DNA of 64,000 bases from Ursus arctos. Taxonomy: Eukaryota; Chordata; Mammalia; Carnivora; Ursidae. Every line of letters starts with the position of its first letter. Positions within the stretch are counted from its first letter, which is position 1. The DNA is taken from positions 82,296,917 through 82,360,916 of the forward strand of contig NW_026622874.1 in NCBI RefSeq assembly GCF_023065955.2, given 5' to 3'. The notes under the pieces were generated by a model that was given only the letters and a program-made list of their open reading frames with translations, made no database searches and was not told the origin of the DNA. Shown here piece by piece: positions 24,690-36,550 of the stretch. The position numbers and the translations under genes are program-made.

Positions 24690-25090
24690 TTTCTTTCCCA
24701 TCTCTACCATTTCCCCTCCACTCCATCTTTCCAGAAGTAACCAGTCAGTTTTTTGTGCACTTACAGAAATAAATACGTATTGTTTAATAAATGGATCTCA
24801 TGATATATACTGTTCTGTAGTTTGCTTTTTTTTCTCAGGATGTCTTGGACATCTTTCCACATCTAATATGCACAGAATTATCTCATTCTTTTTTGATGTT
24901 CTGTGGTGTGCATGAACCATTATTTAGCCATTCCTCTCTTCATAAGTATTTAGTTTTTTCACTATTATAAATAATGCGCAGTGAACATTTTGTAACTGTT
25001 TCTTTGTCCATATGTGCAGGGTTTTCTCTGGATTACATATATAAAAATGAAATTGCTGAGCAGAAAGGTATATACACTTTAAATTTTGTT
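24690..25090 (-). mobile_element. L1 3'-end fragment (antisense)
   Basis: Antisense L1 3'UTR-like phrases: 'gacatctttccacatctaat', 'ttatttagccattcctctct' and 'gaaattgctgagcagaaagg'. Confidence 0.6.
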
Positions 25091-25478
25091 AGAAAGGTGA
25101 TTGTGTCAGTTGGATCCTCTGGGAGGCTGACACTGAGATGGAGTTAGAACTGCAAGCAGCGTTCGAAGGTTAGTACCTGTGAAAAACAAGGGGGTGGAAG
25201 CTAAAAGACAGGGAAATAGTCAATTCCTGATACAGATCTGAGTCTCAGCCAACTCACTGGGGCACTCTGGAGTAAGATTGCCTCTTAGAGGAGTCGAATC
25301 TTGTTGGGAAGAAATGGCGAGGCCCTAGAACTCCCTCATGCTCAGTTATTGATGAGGGGCTTCCTGGGAAGAAAGTGGCTTGATCTTGAAAAGTAAGGTG
25401 ACTCTTAAAAGCACTGACAGCTAGAGGCTAACTGTACTCTTTGGAGCCAAACCGCAGGGTGTCTTCAAGGGAGATCTT

Positions 25479-25871
25479 TTTTTTTTTTTTTAATAATTTT
25501 TTATTATATTATGTTAGTCACCATACAGTACATCCCCGGTTTTCGATGTAAGGCTCGATGATTCATTAGTTGCGTATAACACCCAGTGCACCATGCAATA
25601 CGTGCCCTCCTTACTACCCATCACCGGTCTATCCCATTCCCCCACCCCCCTCCCCTCTGAGGCCCTCAGTTTGTTTCTCATAGTCCATAGTCTCTCATGT
25701 TTCATTCCCCCTTCTGATTACCCCCCCTTTCTTTATCCCTTTCTTCTCCTACCGATCTTCCTAGTTTTTATGTTCCATAGATGAGAGAAATCATATGATA
25801 GTTGTCTTTCTCTGCTTGACTTATTTCACTTAGCATTATCTCCTCCAGTGCTGTCCATGTTGTAGCAGATG
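25479..25871 (-). mobile_element. Young 5'-truncated carnivore L1 (antisense)
   Basis: About 390 bases of carnivore-type L1 3' end beginning with an oligo-T (the A tail antisense). Phrases include 'gcgtataacacccagtgcac' and 'ccctcagtttgtttctcata'. It is bounded by a perfect 16-bp target duplication CTTCAAGGGAGATCTT (25463-25478 and 25872-25887). No ORF. Confidence 0.93.
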
Positions 25872-25914
25872 CTTCAAGGGAGATCTTAGCAGTGTACCAA
25901 GGTGGCCACCAGTA

Positions 25915-26087
25915 CAGTAGAGCCTACTGGATAGTAGCAGAGGCTAGAGCCAAACTCCCTGGGTTCACCATCTTTGTGTAAGGTGTTACTCTCAGTTTCT
26001 TCATTTAAAAACTGGAGAAATAGTAGTACCTACCTCATAGTGTTGTAAAGAGATGAAATGAGCTAGTATATCTTAAGCACTTAGAAT
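25915..26087 (+). mobile_element. MIR (sense), ending at a SINE pair
   Basis: 'ctcagtttcttcatttaaaa' and 'gtagtacctacctcatagtg' are MIR core. Confidence 0.7.
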
Positions 26088-26097
26088 AGTACTTGGG

Positions 26098-26260
26098 GAG
26101 CACCTGGGTGGCTCAGTCGCTTAAGTGTCCAACTCTTGATTTCAGTTCAGGTCATGATCTCAGGGTCTTGAGATCGAGCCCCGAGTTGGGCTCTGTGCTG
26201 GGCATGGAGCCTGCTCAGAATTCTCTCCCTCTGCCCCTCCCCTCTTCTCTTAAAAAAAAG
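26098..26260 (+). mobile_element. Can-SINE (sense), upstream member of a tandem pair
   Basis: The sequence GAGCACCTGGGTGGCTCAGT to a short A tail is followed immediately by a second copy. The whole pair is bounded by one duplication AGTACTTGGG (26088-26097 and 26466-26475). Confidence 0.94.
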
Positions 26261-26465
26261 GGGGGGGGGGCTCCTGGGTGGCGCAGTCGTTAAGCGTCTG
26301 CCTTCGGCTCAGGGTGTGATCCCGGAGTCCTGGGATCGAGCCCCACATCAGGCTCCTCCGCTGGGAGCCTGCTTCTTCCTCTCCCACTCCCCCTGCTTAT
26401 GTTCCCTCTCTCGCTGGCTGTCTCTCTCTGTCAAATAAATAAATAAAATCTTTAAAAAAAAAAAA
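26261..26465 (+). mobile_element. Young Can-SINE (sense), downstream member of a tandem pair
   Basis: It starts with a G run and CTCCTGGGTGGCGCAGTCGT, is near ursid consensus, and ends with the AAATAAATAAATAAAATCTT tail. It has no separate target duplication between it and the first copy. Confidence 0.94.
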
Positions 26466-26512
26466 AGTACTTGGGATATGTTTGTACTATATAAGCGTTA
26501 ACTGATGTTGCT

Positions 26513-26565
26513 TTTGCTGCTGCTGCTGCTGCTGCTGTTGTTATTATTATTATTATTATTATTAC
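26513..26565. repeat. (TGC)n(TTA)n trinucleotide repeat
   Basis: About eight TGC/TGT units pass into about nine TTA units. It is intronic and not in a reading frame of a gene. Confidence 0.9.
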
Positions 26566-26644
26566 TGTTCCAAATTGCTTTCTCAAGAGGCTATACCAGT
26601 TTTTTCCCCCACCATCCCAACAATGTATAAAATAGTATTTATTT

Positions 26645-26850
26645 TGGGGTGCCTAGGTGGCTCAGTTGTTAAGCGTCTGCCTTCAGCTCAGGGTGTGATC
26701 CTGGAGTTCTGGAATCGAGCCCCGCACTGGGCTCCCTGCTCTGCTGGGAGCCTGCTTCTTCCTCTCCCACTCCCCCTGCTTGTGTTCCCTCTCTCGCTGG
26801 CTGTCTCTCTCTCTCTGCCAAATAAATAAATAATAAATCTTAAAAAAAAA
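26645..26850 (+). mobile_element. Can-SINE (sense)
   Basis: The head is GGGGTGCCTAGGTGGCTCAG with the standard tail. AATAGTATTTATTT is repeated on both sides as target duplication. Confidence 0.95.
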
Positions 26851-27262
26851 ATAGTATTTATTTCTCCGTACCTTTTCCACTACTGGGTAGCATAAATCTT
26901 TCTAATTTTTGCCAATTTGATGACCAAAAAAATGGTATTTTGTCATAATTTGCATTTCCTTATTATTAGATTGAACATCTTTTCATGTTATTGGTCACTT
27001 ATATTTCATCTTGTTTGTATACATGAAGTTTTTAATTTTTTCTTATTGATTTCTAGCACCTATTCATATATTCCAGATAAACTGTTATATAGTTGTAAAT
27101 ATTTTCTGCCAGTCTCACATTGTTTTTCAAATTTATTTTCCAATATTATTTATTGTTTCTTTTGTCATAAAGGAAAAAGTTTGAAATTTTGTCTATCAAT
27201 TTATTTTTTTCTTTATAGGTTTAGGGCTTGGGGTCTTACTTTAAAAGGACTTTCCTACTCCA

Positions 27263-27457
27263 GAGGTCCCTGGGTAGCACAGTCAGTTTACCCTCTGCCT
27301 TTGGTTTAGGCCATAGTCCCCCAGGGGTCCTGGGATCTAGCCCTGTATGGGGCTTCCTGCTCACCTGGCAGTCTGTTTCTCCCTCTCCCTCTGGCCCTGC
27401 CCCCCACTCACACTCTCTCTCTCTTTCTCTCAAATTAATAAAATATTTTTAAAAAAT
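27263..27457 (+). mobile_element. Can-SINE (sense)
   Basis: A diverged copy with an intact 20-bp target duplication AAAAGGACTTTCCTACTCCA (27243-27262 and 27458-27477). Confidence 0.95.
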
Positions 27458-27766
27458 AAAAGGACTTTCCTACTCCAAACTTACAGTTTTTGTTTTTGTT
27501 TTTACATTTAGCTTTGTAAAGCATCTTGAATTTATTTTTATCCATAATTTAAAATAATTAGCTTTATTTTTTCCCCCAATATAGCCGGTTGCTCCAGTAC
27601 TATTCATTGACTAGCACATTTTTTTCCCCTGATGCTTTGAAATGGCACTTTTACCATGTTCTAAATACTTACACATATTAGATGAGAAGATATGGCCATT
27701 TTTGAAGGTTTTAGTATGTGTTGCCAAATTACCCTGAGGAATACATTTAGAAATTTGTCTTACTGG

Positions 27767-27960
27767 GGTGCCTGGGTGGCTCAGTCATTAAGCGTCTGCC
27801 TTTGGCTCAGGGCGTGAACCTGGCCTTCTGGGATCGAGCCCCACATCAGGCTCCTCCGCTGGGAGCCTGCTTCTTCCTCTCCTACTCCCCCTGCTTGTGT
27901 TCCCTCTCTCGCTGGCTGTCTCTCTCTCTGTCAAATAAATAAATAAAATCTTTAAAAAAA
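27767..27960 (+). mobile_element. Young Can-SINE, ursid-type (sense)
   Basis: Near consensus. 16-bp target duplication AAATTTGTCTTACTGG (27751-27766 and 27961-27976). Confidence 0.95.
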
Positions 27961-29099
27961 AAATTTGTCTTACTGGAGAATATTTTACTGCACCCTGTCA
28001 ACCTATTTTTTTCTTTAGTTTTTGTATTTTCAGTTTTCGCCAAGTTAATAGTAAATAGAAATGTTGTTTTGGTCTGCGTTTCTTTGATTACTAAAGTGAA
28101 CATTAAAATATATATACTTTTAATGTTCTGTATGCCATCTTCTATGAATTGTTTATTCATATTCTTTGTCCATTTTTCAGCTTCGGTGTTTGGCTTCATG
28201 TTGATTTGGAAGCCTCATTATATATAAAGACTATTACCCCTTCATGTGTATTGCACAGAGACTATTGTTTACCTTTAAATTACTATCATGGTTTTTTTAT
28301 TAATAGACTCTGACTTTACATATATAGACAGAAAGGTCTTCTCTGTTTTTAAGACCACATAGTCAATGCAAATATTTTCCTTTTTTTTTTTTTAACTTCA
28401 GTGATTTTAATTTTTATATTCATCTCCCATCTTATTTTGGTGCATTAATTCATTTCTTCTTTTCTAAATAGCAAGTTGATTATCCAAAACAGTTTACTAA
28501 ATTATCCATTCTTTCCATTGATTTCTAGTGCCATCTTGTATATAGTTGGTCTGTTGAGGTGTGTTTGATTCTGTTCTATTAATTGATATATCTGCTTTGT
28601 GGCTAGAGAATTCACCTTGGATAGCACTCTGTGTAAGTATTTTTTTCTAACCCTGACCGTAATTTTGGAAGTTAAAAGGAAAATCCCTCTTAAGCTAGTG
28701 TAAGTGAAATTAATTGCATTAAGTTGTACTTGGGTGCCTTCTGTCAACCTTCTGCCTTGTGGTCTGTAAACAACATACTTCCATTAGTTCTCAAGGACAT
28801 GAGATAATGGCTGCTCTTAAGCTGCTACAAAGTTAGAGACAGAACTGTCCAAGAAGTATCAGCACCAGATACTTTGTTATTTAAAATACTAAACCCCAAA
28901 AGAAAATAGTTCCGGTGTTTAGGAAACATCTTTCTTGCCAAATGTAATTGGATGTTCCTCTTTGGATCTGATCATATCTTTGATTAGAAGCAAGTATTAG
29001 AAGTAAACCTATCTCGAGAGCAGGAGTTCTCAAAAATCTAAGTTAAATATCTGTAGCTCAAATCATAGGCAAATGGCTAGTTTCTTTAATATTTAGAGA

Positions 29100-30345
29100 G
29101 CTCTTCTTCTTTAGTAGGAAAATATCAACAACTCACTTTTAAAAAGCAAAGGATGTGAACACATGATTTCAGTAAAGTTCTACAACTGGCCCTTTAAGTT
29201 GTTCCACCTCTGATAAGAGAATACAAATTAAAAATATAGTGAGATACCATTTTTCACATATCATATTGGCAGAGATCAGAAACATTGGTAAATATTGTAT
29301 TAGTGAGGATGTGATTAAATAAATAGGACTTGCTAGTTGAGGGTAAATTAATATAACTTCCATAGAGGACAATTTGGCAATATCTTACTTATCATTTTAT
29401 ATGCACATACTGTTTAACCCAGAAATTTTATTTCTAGGAATTTATTCTAGAGATACAGTTTCATGTGTGAAATGAATTTTGTAGCAAATGTATAAGGCTG
29501 TTTATTGCATTCGTGTTTGAAATAGGAAAAGACTAGAAATAATATAATAAGGGGAAATACTAGAGAGTTCCCTGGGTATAAAATTTATAAATAAAATATG
29601 GCATATCTGTATGCTAGCATACTATGAAGCCATTTTAAAAGAGTGAGGCAGCTCTATGTATTCTAGTGTATAAACTTCTCCATAATATATTATGAAGTAA
29701 AACAGCAAGATACAGACGGCATCAGGTGTTGGTAAGGATATAGAGCTACTGGAACACGTATACTCTGGTAGAATTGGCACAACCTCTTTGGAAAACAATT
29801 TGGTATCACTAGTAAATTTAAAGGTGCATTTGCTTTATGACCTAGTAGTTTTTTCTTGTCAATAAATTCTAGAGGAAACATAGTACCATTTATAATCTCG
29901 AAAACAAAACAAAACAAAACAACAGTCCACTAGAAACTGGAGTATATGAAATATCTGGAGTAGAATAAACAAATTGTAGAGTACTGTACAGCAGGGCAAA
30001 TGAATGAATTACAGCTACACACAAAATCTGAATTTTAGTCATGTGGGGTAAGAAAAGCAAGTCATGTAAGTATACATATAAGAAGATTCTGTTCATATGA
30101 AGTTTGGAAACACAAAACTAAATATGTTGTTTAGGAAAAAAATTACAAAACTATAAGCAAGGAAATTAATAAGCACAAAATCAAGGAAAGTGATTACCTC
30201 AAGGGAGTGGAAGGGAATTAGGGAGTGGTGTGTGGGTATATGAGTGTTCATTATATCATGGAGTTTTTTTAACTTTATGTATATTTTATAACTATTCTTT
30301 ATATTTACTAATTAATATTTTTGGAAAGGAAGATACAAAACATAT
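29100..30345 (+). mobile_element. Two overlapping-type L1 3' fragments (sense)
   Basis: Two successive blocks (about 29100-29710 and 29715-30345) both resemble L1 ORF2 3' end and 3'UTR: 'gaggacaatttggcaatatc', 'gaatttattctagagatac', then 'ggaaaacaatttggtatcac'. A (AAAAC)n run lies at 29899-29922. Confidence 0.6.
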
Positions 30346-30370
30346 GTTACTATGACTACATGGGCATTTT

Positions 30371-30560
30371 TTTTTTAAAGATTTTATTTATTTGACAGAG
30401 ATAGAGACAGCCAGCAAGAGAGGGAACACAAGCAGGGGGAGTGGGAGAGGAAGAAGCAGGCTCATAGCAGAGGAGCCTGTTGTGGGGCTTGATCCCATAA
30501 CACCAGGATCACGCCCTGAACCGAAGGCAGATGCTTAACTGCTGTGCCACCGAGGTGCCC
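30371..30560 (-). mobile_element. Young Can-SINE, ursid-type (antisense)
   Basis: Flanked by the 17-bp duplication CTACATGGGCATTTTTT (starting 30356 and 30561). Confidence 0.95.
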
Positions 30561-31319
30561 CTACATGGGCATTTTTTAAGTAAAGAATGCGTACACACGT
30601 ATAATCGTACATTGTCTCTGTAGAGATACACAAGAAACTAGTAACCGTGTTTGTTGCTTCAAGGAAAAGCAGCTGGGTTGTTGGAGGCCAGTCATTGAAA
30701 AGAAATTTACTTACTGCTCTACACTACGCCTTTTGTACCTTTTGAATTTTTGTAGCAAGTGTATCTAATACATACTCATATTTTAGCTTAAAAATGTACA
30801 TAGGAAAAAAGAAAGGAAAGTCATTTATCATTTTTGAGATGGCTGGAGAAAATCAGACATTAACTGTCACTTGTCTCTATTGCTACTTCCTTCTCCTCTT
30901 TTCAAATTAGACAAACAGAATTATGAGGGTCTCTCTTTATTTACATTTCACTGTTAAGTATAGCAGGAACCAGTATGTTGCCTAGGCCACATCTCAACTA
31001 ACAGTTGGCTGGCCACGTTAAAAATACATTTCTCATTCTATTTTAGGGATACCTTTAGTTTATGAAGTAAATGAGAACGTTATCAGGGTATGTTGCTAAA
31101 ATGTAACATTGCTGGCTTATTTAAGAGAATATCCATTTCTATTTTTTTCTATTTCCCCTCTTCTCAGATAGAAAATTAGTGTCAGTGGCCTAGGAAAGTA
31201 AAATGAAAAATAACTACACCCTAATTTATCTTTTATTTTGGAGGGAGAAAATAATGTGATAAAATGTGGGTTATTAAATAATCACAAAAAATATATAGAA
31301 CATTCACTATTCATTCAGT

Positions 31320-32195
31320 TAATATTTACTAAAGGCATTTTCTGATGGTGATTGATGTTGAGTACCATTGCATGTGCCCGTTGGCCATTTATGTATCTTC
31401 TTTGGAAAAATTTCTACTCAGGTACATTTAATTGGATTATTTGTGGGTTTTTTGATATGGAGTTGTATGAGTTCCTTATATTTTTTTGGATATTAATCTC
31501 TGATCAGATGCACAGTTTGCAAATATTCCTCCCATTCTGCAGGTTGCCTTTTCATTTTGTTGATTGTTTCCTCTGCTGTGCAGAAGCTGTTTGGTTTAAA
31601 TAATCCCACCTGTCTTTTTTTGGTTTTGTTGCCTTTGGTTTTGTTGTCATTTCAAAAAAAAATCATTGCCAAGACCAGTGTCAAGGAGCTTTCTTCTAGG
31701 GATTTTATAGTTTCAGGTCTTACATTTAGTCCATAATCCATCTTGAGTTAATTTGTGCGTTGTGTAAGCTAGGGGTCCAGTTTCATTTCTCTGCATCTGG
31801 ATATCCAATTCTTCCAACACTCTTTATTAAAGAGACCATCCCCATTGTGTGTTCTTGGTGCTCTTGTCCAAAGATTGGTTGACTGTACATACATGGATTT
31901 ATTTCTGGGCTCTCTATTCTGTTCCATTATTGGTCCCTGTGTCTGTTTTTATGTGAGTACTACACTGTTTTTGATAACTATAGCTTTGCAATGTAATTTG
32001 AAATCAGGAAGTATGATGCCCTCCAGCTTTGTTCTTTTTCAAGATTGCTTGGCCATTTGGAGTCTTTCATGGTTTCATATGAATTTTAGGATTGTTTTTT
32101 GTATTTCTGTGAAAAATACCATTGGAATTTTGGTAGGGATTACATTAAATCTGTAGATCACTTTACGTAGTAAGGGCATTTTAACAATATTTTCT
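31320..32195 (-). mobile_element. L1, inverted 5' segment of a rearranged insertion
   Basis: Antisense L1 ORF2: 'ttggccatttatgtatcttc', 'ttgcctttggttttgttgtc', 'tgggctctctattctgttcc', and 'atttctgtgaaaaatacc'. It is joined head-on at about 32195 to a sense-oriented segment from further 3' in the element. Confidence 0.8.
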
Positions 32196-32965
32196 CCCTA
32201 ATCATCTGGGAAATACAAATCAAAACCACAGTGAGATATCAGCTCACATCAGTTAGGATGGCTATTACCAAAAGACAAGAGATAACAAATGTGAGGACAT
32301 AATTGGTGGGAATGTAAATTGGTATAGCCACAATGGAAAACAGTATGGAGGTTCTTCAGAGAAGTGAAAGAGCTACCATATGATTGAACAATTCCATTTC
32401 TGGTTATGTATCTGAAGTAAAAGAAATCAGTATCTTGAAGAAATACCTGCACTCCCATGTTCATTGTAACATTATTCACATAGCCAAGATATGGAAACAA
32501 TCTAAGAGTCCATCAACAGATAAATGGATAAAGAAATATGGTATATAGGTATAATGGAATATTATTCACTCATTATTGAAGAAGGAAATTCTGGCATTTG
32601 TGACAAAATGGATGAAACTGGAGGGCATTATACTAGATGAAGTAAGTCAGACAGAGAAAGACTATATGGTGTCATTTGTATATGGAATCTTTTTTTTTTT
32701 TTTTTTTTAAGTTGCACTTCTAGAAACAGTAGAATGGTAGTTGCCAGGGGCTGGGAGTGGGGAGGGAAACAGGGAGATGTAGATCAAAAGTTACAAACTT
32801 TCAGTTATCAGATGAATAAGTTCTTAGGATCTGATGTACAGCATGGTGACTGTAGTTTCTAATACTCTATTGTGTGCTTGAAATTTGCTGAGAGAGTAGA
32901 ACTTAAGCATTCTCACCAGGAAAAAATTTGTGAGTCATTGGCTTATGGGTGATAATTGAATCTGT
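32196..32965 (+). mobile_element. L1, sense 3' segment of the same insertion
   Basis: Sense L1 ORF2 3' end and 3'UTR: 'gggaatgtaaattggtatag', 'catagccaagatatggaaac' and 'agagtccatcaacagataaa', then 3'UTR 'gtagaatggtagttgccagg'. An unexpected T run (32689-32708) interrupts the 3'UTR. Frames are broken. Confidence 0.8.
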
Positions 32966-33302
32966 GAACCTAATTGAGATTGTCTAGAAAGAATGTGGAG
33001 ACATAAAAGGTGACTTGGGAATGAACTTGAAGATCATTGATGTTCTTTATAATTTTTGTTATTGACAAGGTTTGGTTTTATAAGAATGTACTTTGTAATA
33101 ACCTTGATTGTTTCAACTAAGGCTTACTGTTATGATATAATAACCCTCTCCCTCTTGCCAGATATATCTGTCATCTCTTTGTTATTCTTTTTATATTATC
33201 AATTATTTACTCAGTGACTAGATTTTGCAATGAGTCAATCTTCTAAAAGTAATGCAATTGATATTTTCTAAGCATCTGGATTAGGCAATGAGTTGGGTTT
33301 TG

Positions 33303-33507
33303 TTTTTTTTTTTTTTTTTTTTTAAGATTTTATTTATTTGTCAGAGAGACAGAGCACAAGCAGGGAGAGCGACAGGCAGAGCAGGTCGAGGGAGAAGCAG
33401 GCTCCCCACTGAGCAGGGAGCCTGATGCTGGACTCCATCCCAGGACCCTGGGATCATGACCTGAGCCAAAGGCAGACACTTAACCGACTGAACCACCCAG
33501 ATATCCC
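33303..33507 (-). mobile_element. Can-SINE (antisense) with long T run
   Basis: A run of 21 T then TTAAGATTTTATTTATTTG, ending ACTGAACCACCCAGATATCCC. Confidence 0.93.
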
Positions 33508-33794
33508 AAAGAGTTTTGTTTAAATCAGGAATGAAGAACTACTCTTACAATGTATTTGTTCTTTAAGCGGTTGAGGAAATATCATTTTTAGCTATCTTTC
33601 CAGGCGTAATAAGGAAAATTGAGCACTCCTAAGCAGTCTTTTTCCATGAGCCATTGGTAATCTCCTTAGAGACAGCTTTAGAAACAATGAAAGTTTATTA
33701 TTCTGGTGCCCTACCTGATATAGTCTCTGATTACCTAAGTCTCAGTTTGGGATTCAAACGATATGCTCCCTATGCTGCTAAGTAGTCATAGAAG

Positions 33795-34405
33795 GCAGGA
33801 TAAGAAATTGATAAATTGGACTCTGTCAAATTTAAAACATTTGTCCTTCAAAAACCATCGTTAAGAAAACTTAAAGGCAAGGAGTGCCTGGCTTGCCCCA
33901 TTGGTAGAGCTTGTGATTCTTGATCTTGGGGTTGTGAGTTTGAGCCCCATGTTGGACGGAGAGTTTACTTAAAAAAAAAAAAAAAATTAAAGCAAGACTA
34001 GGGGAAAATCTGTAAAGGAAAGGAAAAGGGTGAATTCCTCCTTTCTTAGCCTTTTGTTTTATTCAGGGCCTCAATGGATTGTATGATGCGTACCCACACC
34101 GCCACCCATGTCTATGCAAAGACCAGTATGCAAAAGTTTGTAATTTGTAGCAGCTTTATTCACAATAGCAAACAATGAATGATTCTATTTATATGAAATT
34201 TTACAAGAGGCAAAGCTATAGTGTTAGAGAGCAGGTCTGTCTTGGGAGCTTGGGGGGAAGGGATTGACTGCAAAGGATTATGAGGGAATTTTTTGTGGTG
34301 ATATTCTGTGTCATGACTGAGATGACTGTACAGTTGTCAAAACTCATTGAATTATACACATAAAATGGCAAATTTCATTGTATCTAAAGTATACCTCAAA
34401 AAGCT
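33795..34405 (+). mobile_element. L1 3' fragment (sense), split by a short SINE
   Basis: 'ggactctgtcaaatttaaaa', 'agcagctttattcacaatag', 'acagttgtcaaaactcattg', and 'aaagtatacctcaaaaagc' are L1 3' phrases. Confidence 0.65.
33881..33986 (+). mobile_element. Short tRNA-Lys-like SINE with A tail
   Basis: 'cccattggtagagc' A-box region, 'gattcttgatc' around the anticodon position, 'gttgtgagtttgagcccc' B-box region, then a 16-A tail. Same short type as at 22204 and 55686. Confidence 0.8.
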
Positions 34406-34718
34406 AATTTAAACAATTGTGAAGCATTATCAGGAACCCTTTAGGAAATAACTTATTTGTAAAATGGGGCATAGACCTAAAGAAGTGAAGTTTCTTGCTC
34501 AAAATTCCATGAATAGTGTGCCTGTGGATAGAGTGCATATCTCCAGCATCCTAGTCTCACTAGGCTGCACAATTCTCTTGGCATTAGGTCACATCCTGCT
34601 ATCTATTGTTAAAAAGGTAAAACTCGGGTTTTTCTTTCCTTTTTTTTCTCCTCCTTTACTACTCACTGACACTTCTGGTCACCAAATGTGTAAAGGTTTC
34701 TCCCCCAACAACAGGCAA

Positions 34719-35510
34719 TTCTCTGTGACACCAGCTGGGTGTCCTACAATTTTACTCAGCTCTGACACTACCCAAAGATAGTGTTAGATCCCACAGGTTA
34801 AGGGCTCACTCCCACAAGACTGCCCCTCCCACCTCCCACACATACACTTCATATGCCAGTTATAAGCCCAGGCTATGACCTGTGCTTCTCACCAACTAGC
34901 TAAAAATTGGAGGTTCCAGTGACCCCTCCTTGGGTTCAATTAATTTACTAGAGTGGCTTACAGAACTCAAGGAAACACTTACTTTGGTTTACCAGTTTAT
35001 TATAAAAGGATAAAGGATATAGAGGAACATCCAGATGGAAGAGATGCATAGGGCAAGGAATGTGGGAAGAGCCTTGGAGCTTCCATAATCTCTCTGCACA
35101 TGCTCCTCTTCCACTACCAACCTGGAAGCTCTCCAAACCCTGTACTTTTGAGATTTTATGGAGGCTTCATCACATAGGCATAATTGATCCTTAACTCCAT
35201 TTTCATTCCTTTTCTCAAGAAAGGGGGGGCAGGGCTGAAAATTCCAAGGTTCTAATTATGACTTGGCCTTTTCCTTGACCAGTCCTCATCCAGGGAGTCT
35301 AAATAGTTGCCTCATTAGAACAAAAGGCACTAATGTCACCCAGAAAATTAAAAGGTTTCAGGAGCCCTGTGTCAGGAACAAAGGTCAAAGACCCATGTAA
35401 GAACATGAGATGGTCCTAGTGTTCTTACCGCTTTGGAAATTACAAGGATTTTAGGGGCTCGGAGGTAGAGACCAATATATATGTATTTTCTATTATCTCA
35501 CAATTATGCT
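34719..35510 (+). mobile_element. Solo LTR, ERVL/MLT2-like (old endogenous retroviral relic)
   Basis: About 790 bases resembling an MLT2-type LTR: 'ttactagagtggcttacaga', 'ccagtttattataaaaggat', 'gattttatggaggcttcatc', 'gcataattgatccttaactc'. No internal retroviral genes are seen. Boundaries are approximate and the copy is eroded. Confidence 0.65.
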
Positions 35511-36334
35511 TTATAATTTTCTTTGAGTGTTCATCTTAGCTCTCTGTATATATTATAACCTCTGGAAATACAATGATCATGTCTATATTTCTCTTCATAC
35601 TTCCCACATTGTATTGCACAGAGCATGTGCTCCATATTTGCTGAATGAAGGAAAGCTTGTCGTAGTGCACCATGCCTCCCAGACTTGGACAGAAGAATCA
35701 GGAATCTCATGGCATAGTGCCAGGCTTTCCAAATTCAGCAGAGACCTTCTCTAACGTATAGTTTCCTTAGACCACCATTAGACCACTTTGCTTAGGGGTT
35801 CGCAGCTACCAAAAATGTACTCTAATTAATGGGAAATTGATGTTTTATGTATTTCTGTGAAAGCTTAGATTGTATTTTCTGACGTTGGAAATTGAGGGAG
35901 GTCTCAGTTTACATTTTCAATCTGAAGCCAAATATAACTACAGTGAGAATATAAATTCCTCTTAAAGATTAAATAGAAGAGCAGCTGTCAGAATCGGAAC
36001 TTTTGTCTTTGTCCAGAGCTCTCCATTCTTAAATCCATCCTCTTTTATAATTAAGGGACCATGCTAACAGCACAGAATAACACTCATCTCAGCGTTAAAC
36101 TCGCTTTCCTTGGATTTTTCTAGATTCTAAACTTTTACAACTCTGATTCACTTATAAATAATTCAGTAGATCTAGACGAATTGAACACTTATTTATGATA
36201 TTTTTCATCTAAACCCAAGAGAGAACAATAAATTTAAAAAGAGGATGGAATCCCACAGATCGTTTCCTTTCTTAAAGTAAAAATACATACTTTTGGTGAA
36301 AGAGCAATATATCATTAATAATATTTAACACTTA

Positions 36335-36550
36335 ACCAACATATTACTCTGTATCAGGCATTTGTTCTAAGTGCTTTACACATATTCCCCCTCATAATCC
36401 GTACACCACTATGAGATCATTTTGTTGTTGTCCTCATTTACAGTTGAGGAAACTGAGGTACACAGAGGTTAAGTAACTTGCCTAAAATCTCACTACCAGT
36501 AATTGATGGGCCGGGAATCTAAATCCAGAGCCTGAATTTCTACAACTGTG
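36335..36550 (-). mobile_element. MIR (antisense)
   Basis: 'gaggaaactgaggtacacag' and 'gaggttaagtaacttgccta' are clear antisense MIR core. Confidence 0.85.

Larger units (their letters stand above)
26566..28750 (-). mobile_element. Old L1/HAL1-like sequence (antisense) with nested SINEs
   Basis: Antisense LINE phrases run through the block: 'tttgcatttccttattatta', 'ttgaacatcttttcatgtta', 'ctttgtccatttttcagctt' and 'ttgattctgttctattaatt'. Three Can-SINEs interrupt it. The 130-codon open frame at 26917 is within this block and is not a gene. Confidence 0.6.

Noticed and set aside
26917..27309. 130-codon open frame, + strand
   Set aside because: It lies in antisense L1-like sequence and its last third is a Can-SINE; composition is AT-driven Phe/Leu/Ile, with no domain.
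31845..32156. 103-codon frame, + strand
   Set aside because: It is the wrong strand of an inverted L1 ORF2 segment; the L1 coding strand itself is broken here.
34464..35510. Possible retroviral gene around the LTR
   Set aside because: Only LTR-like sequence is seen; no gag, pol or env motifs occur nearby, so it is a solo LTR relic.
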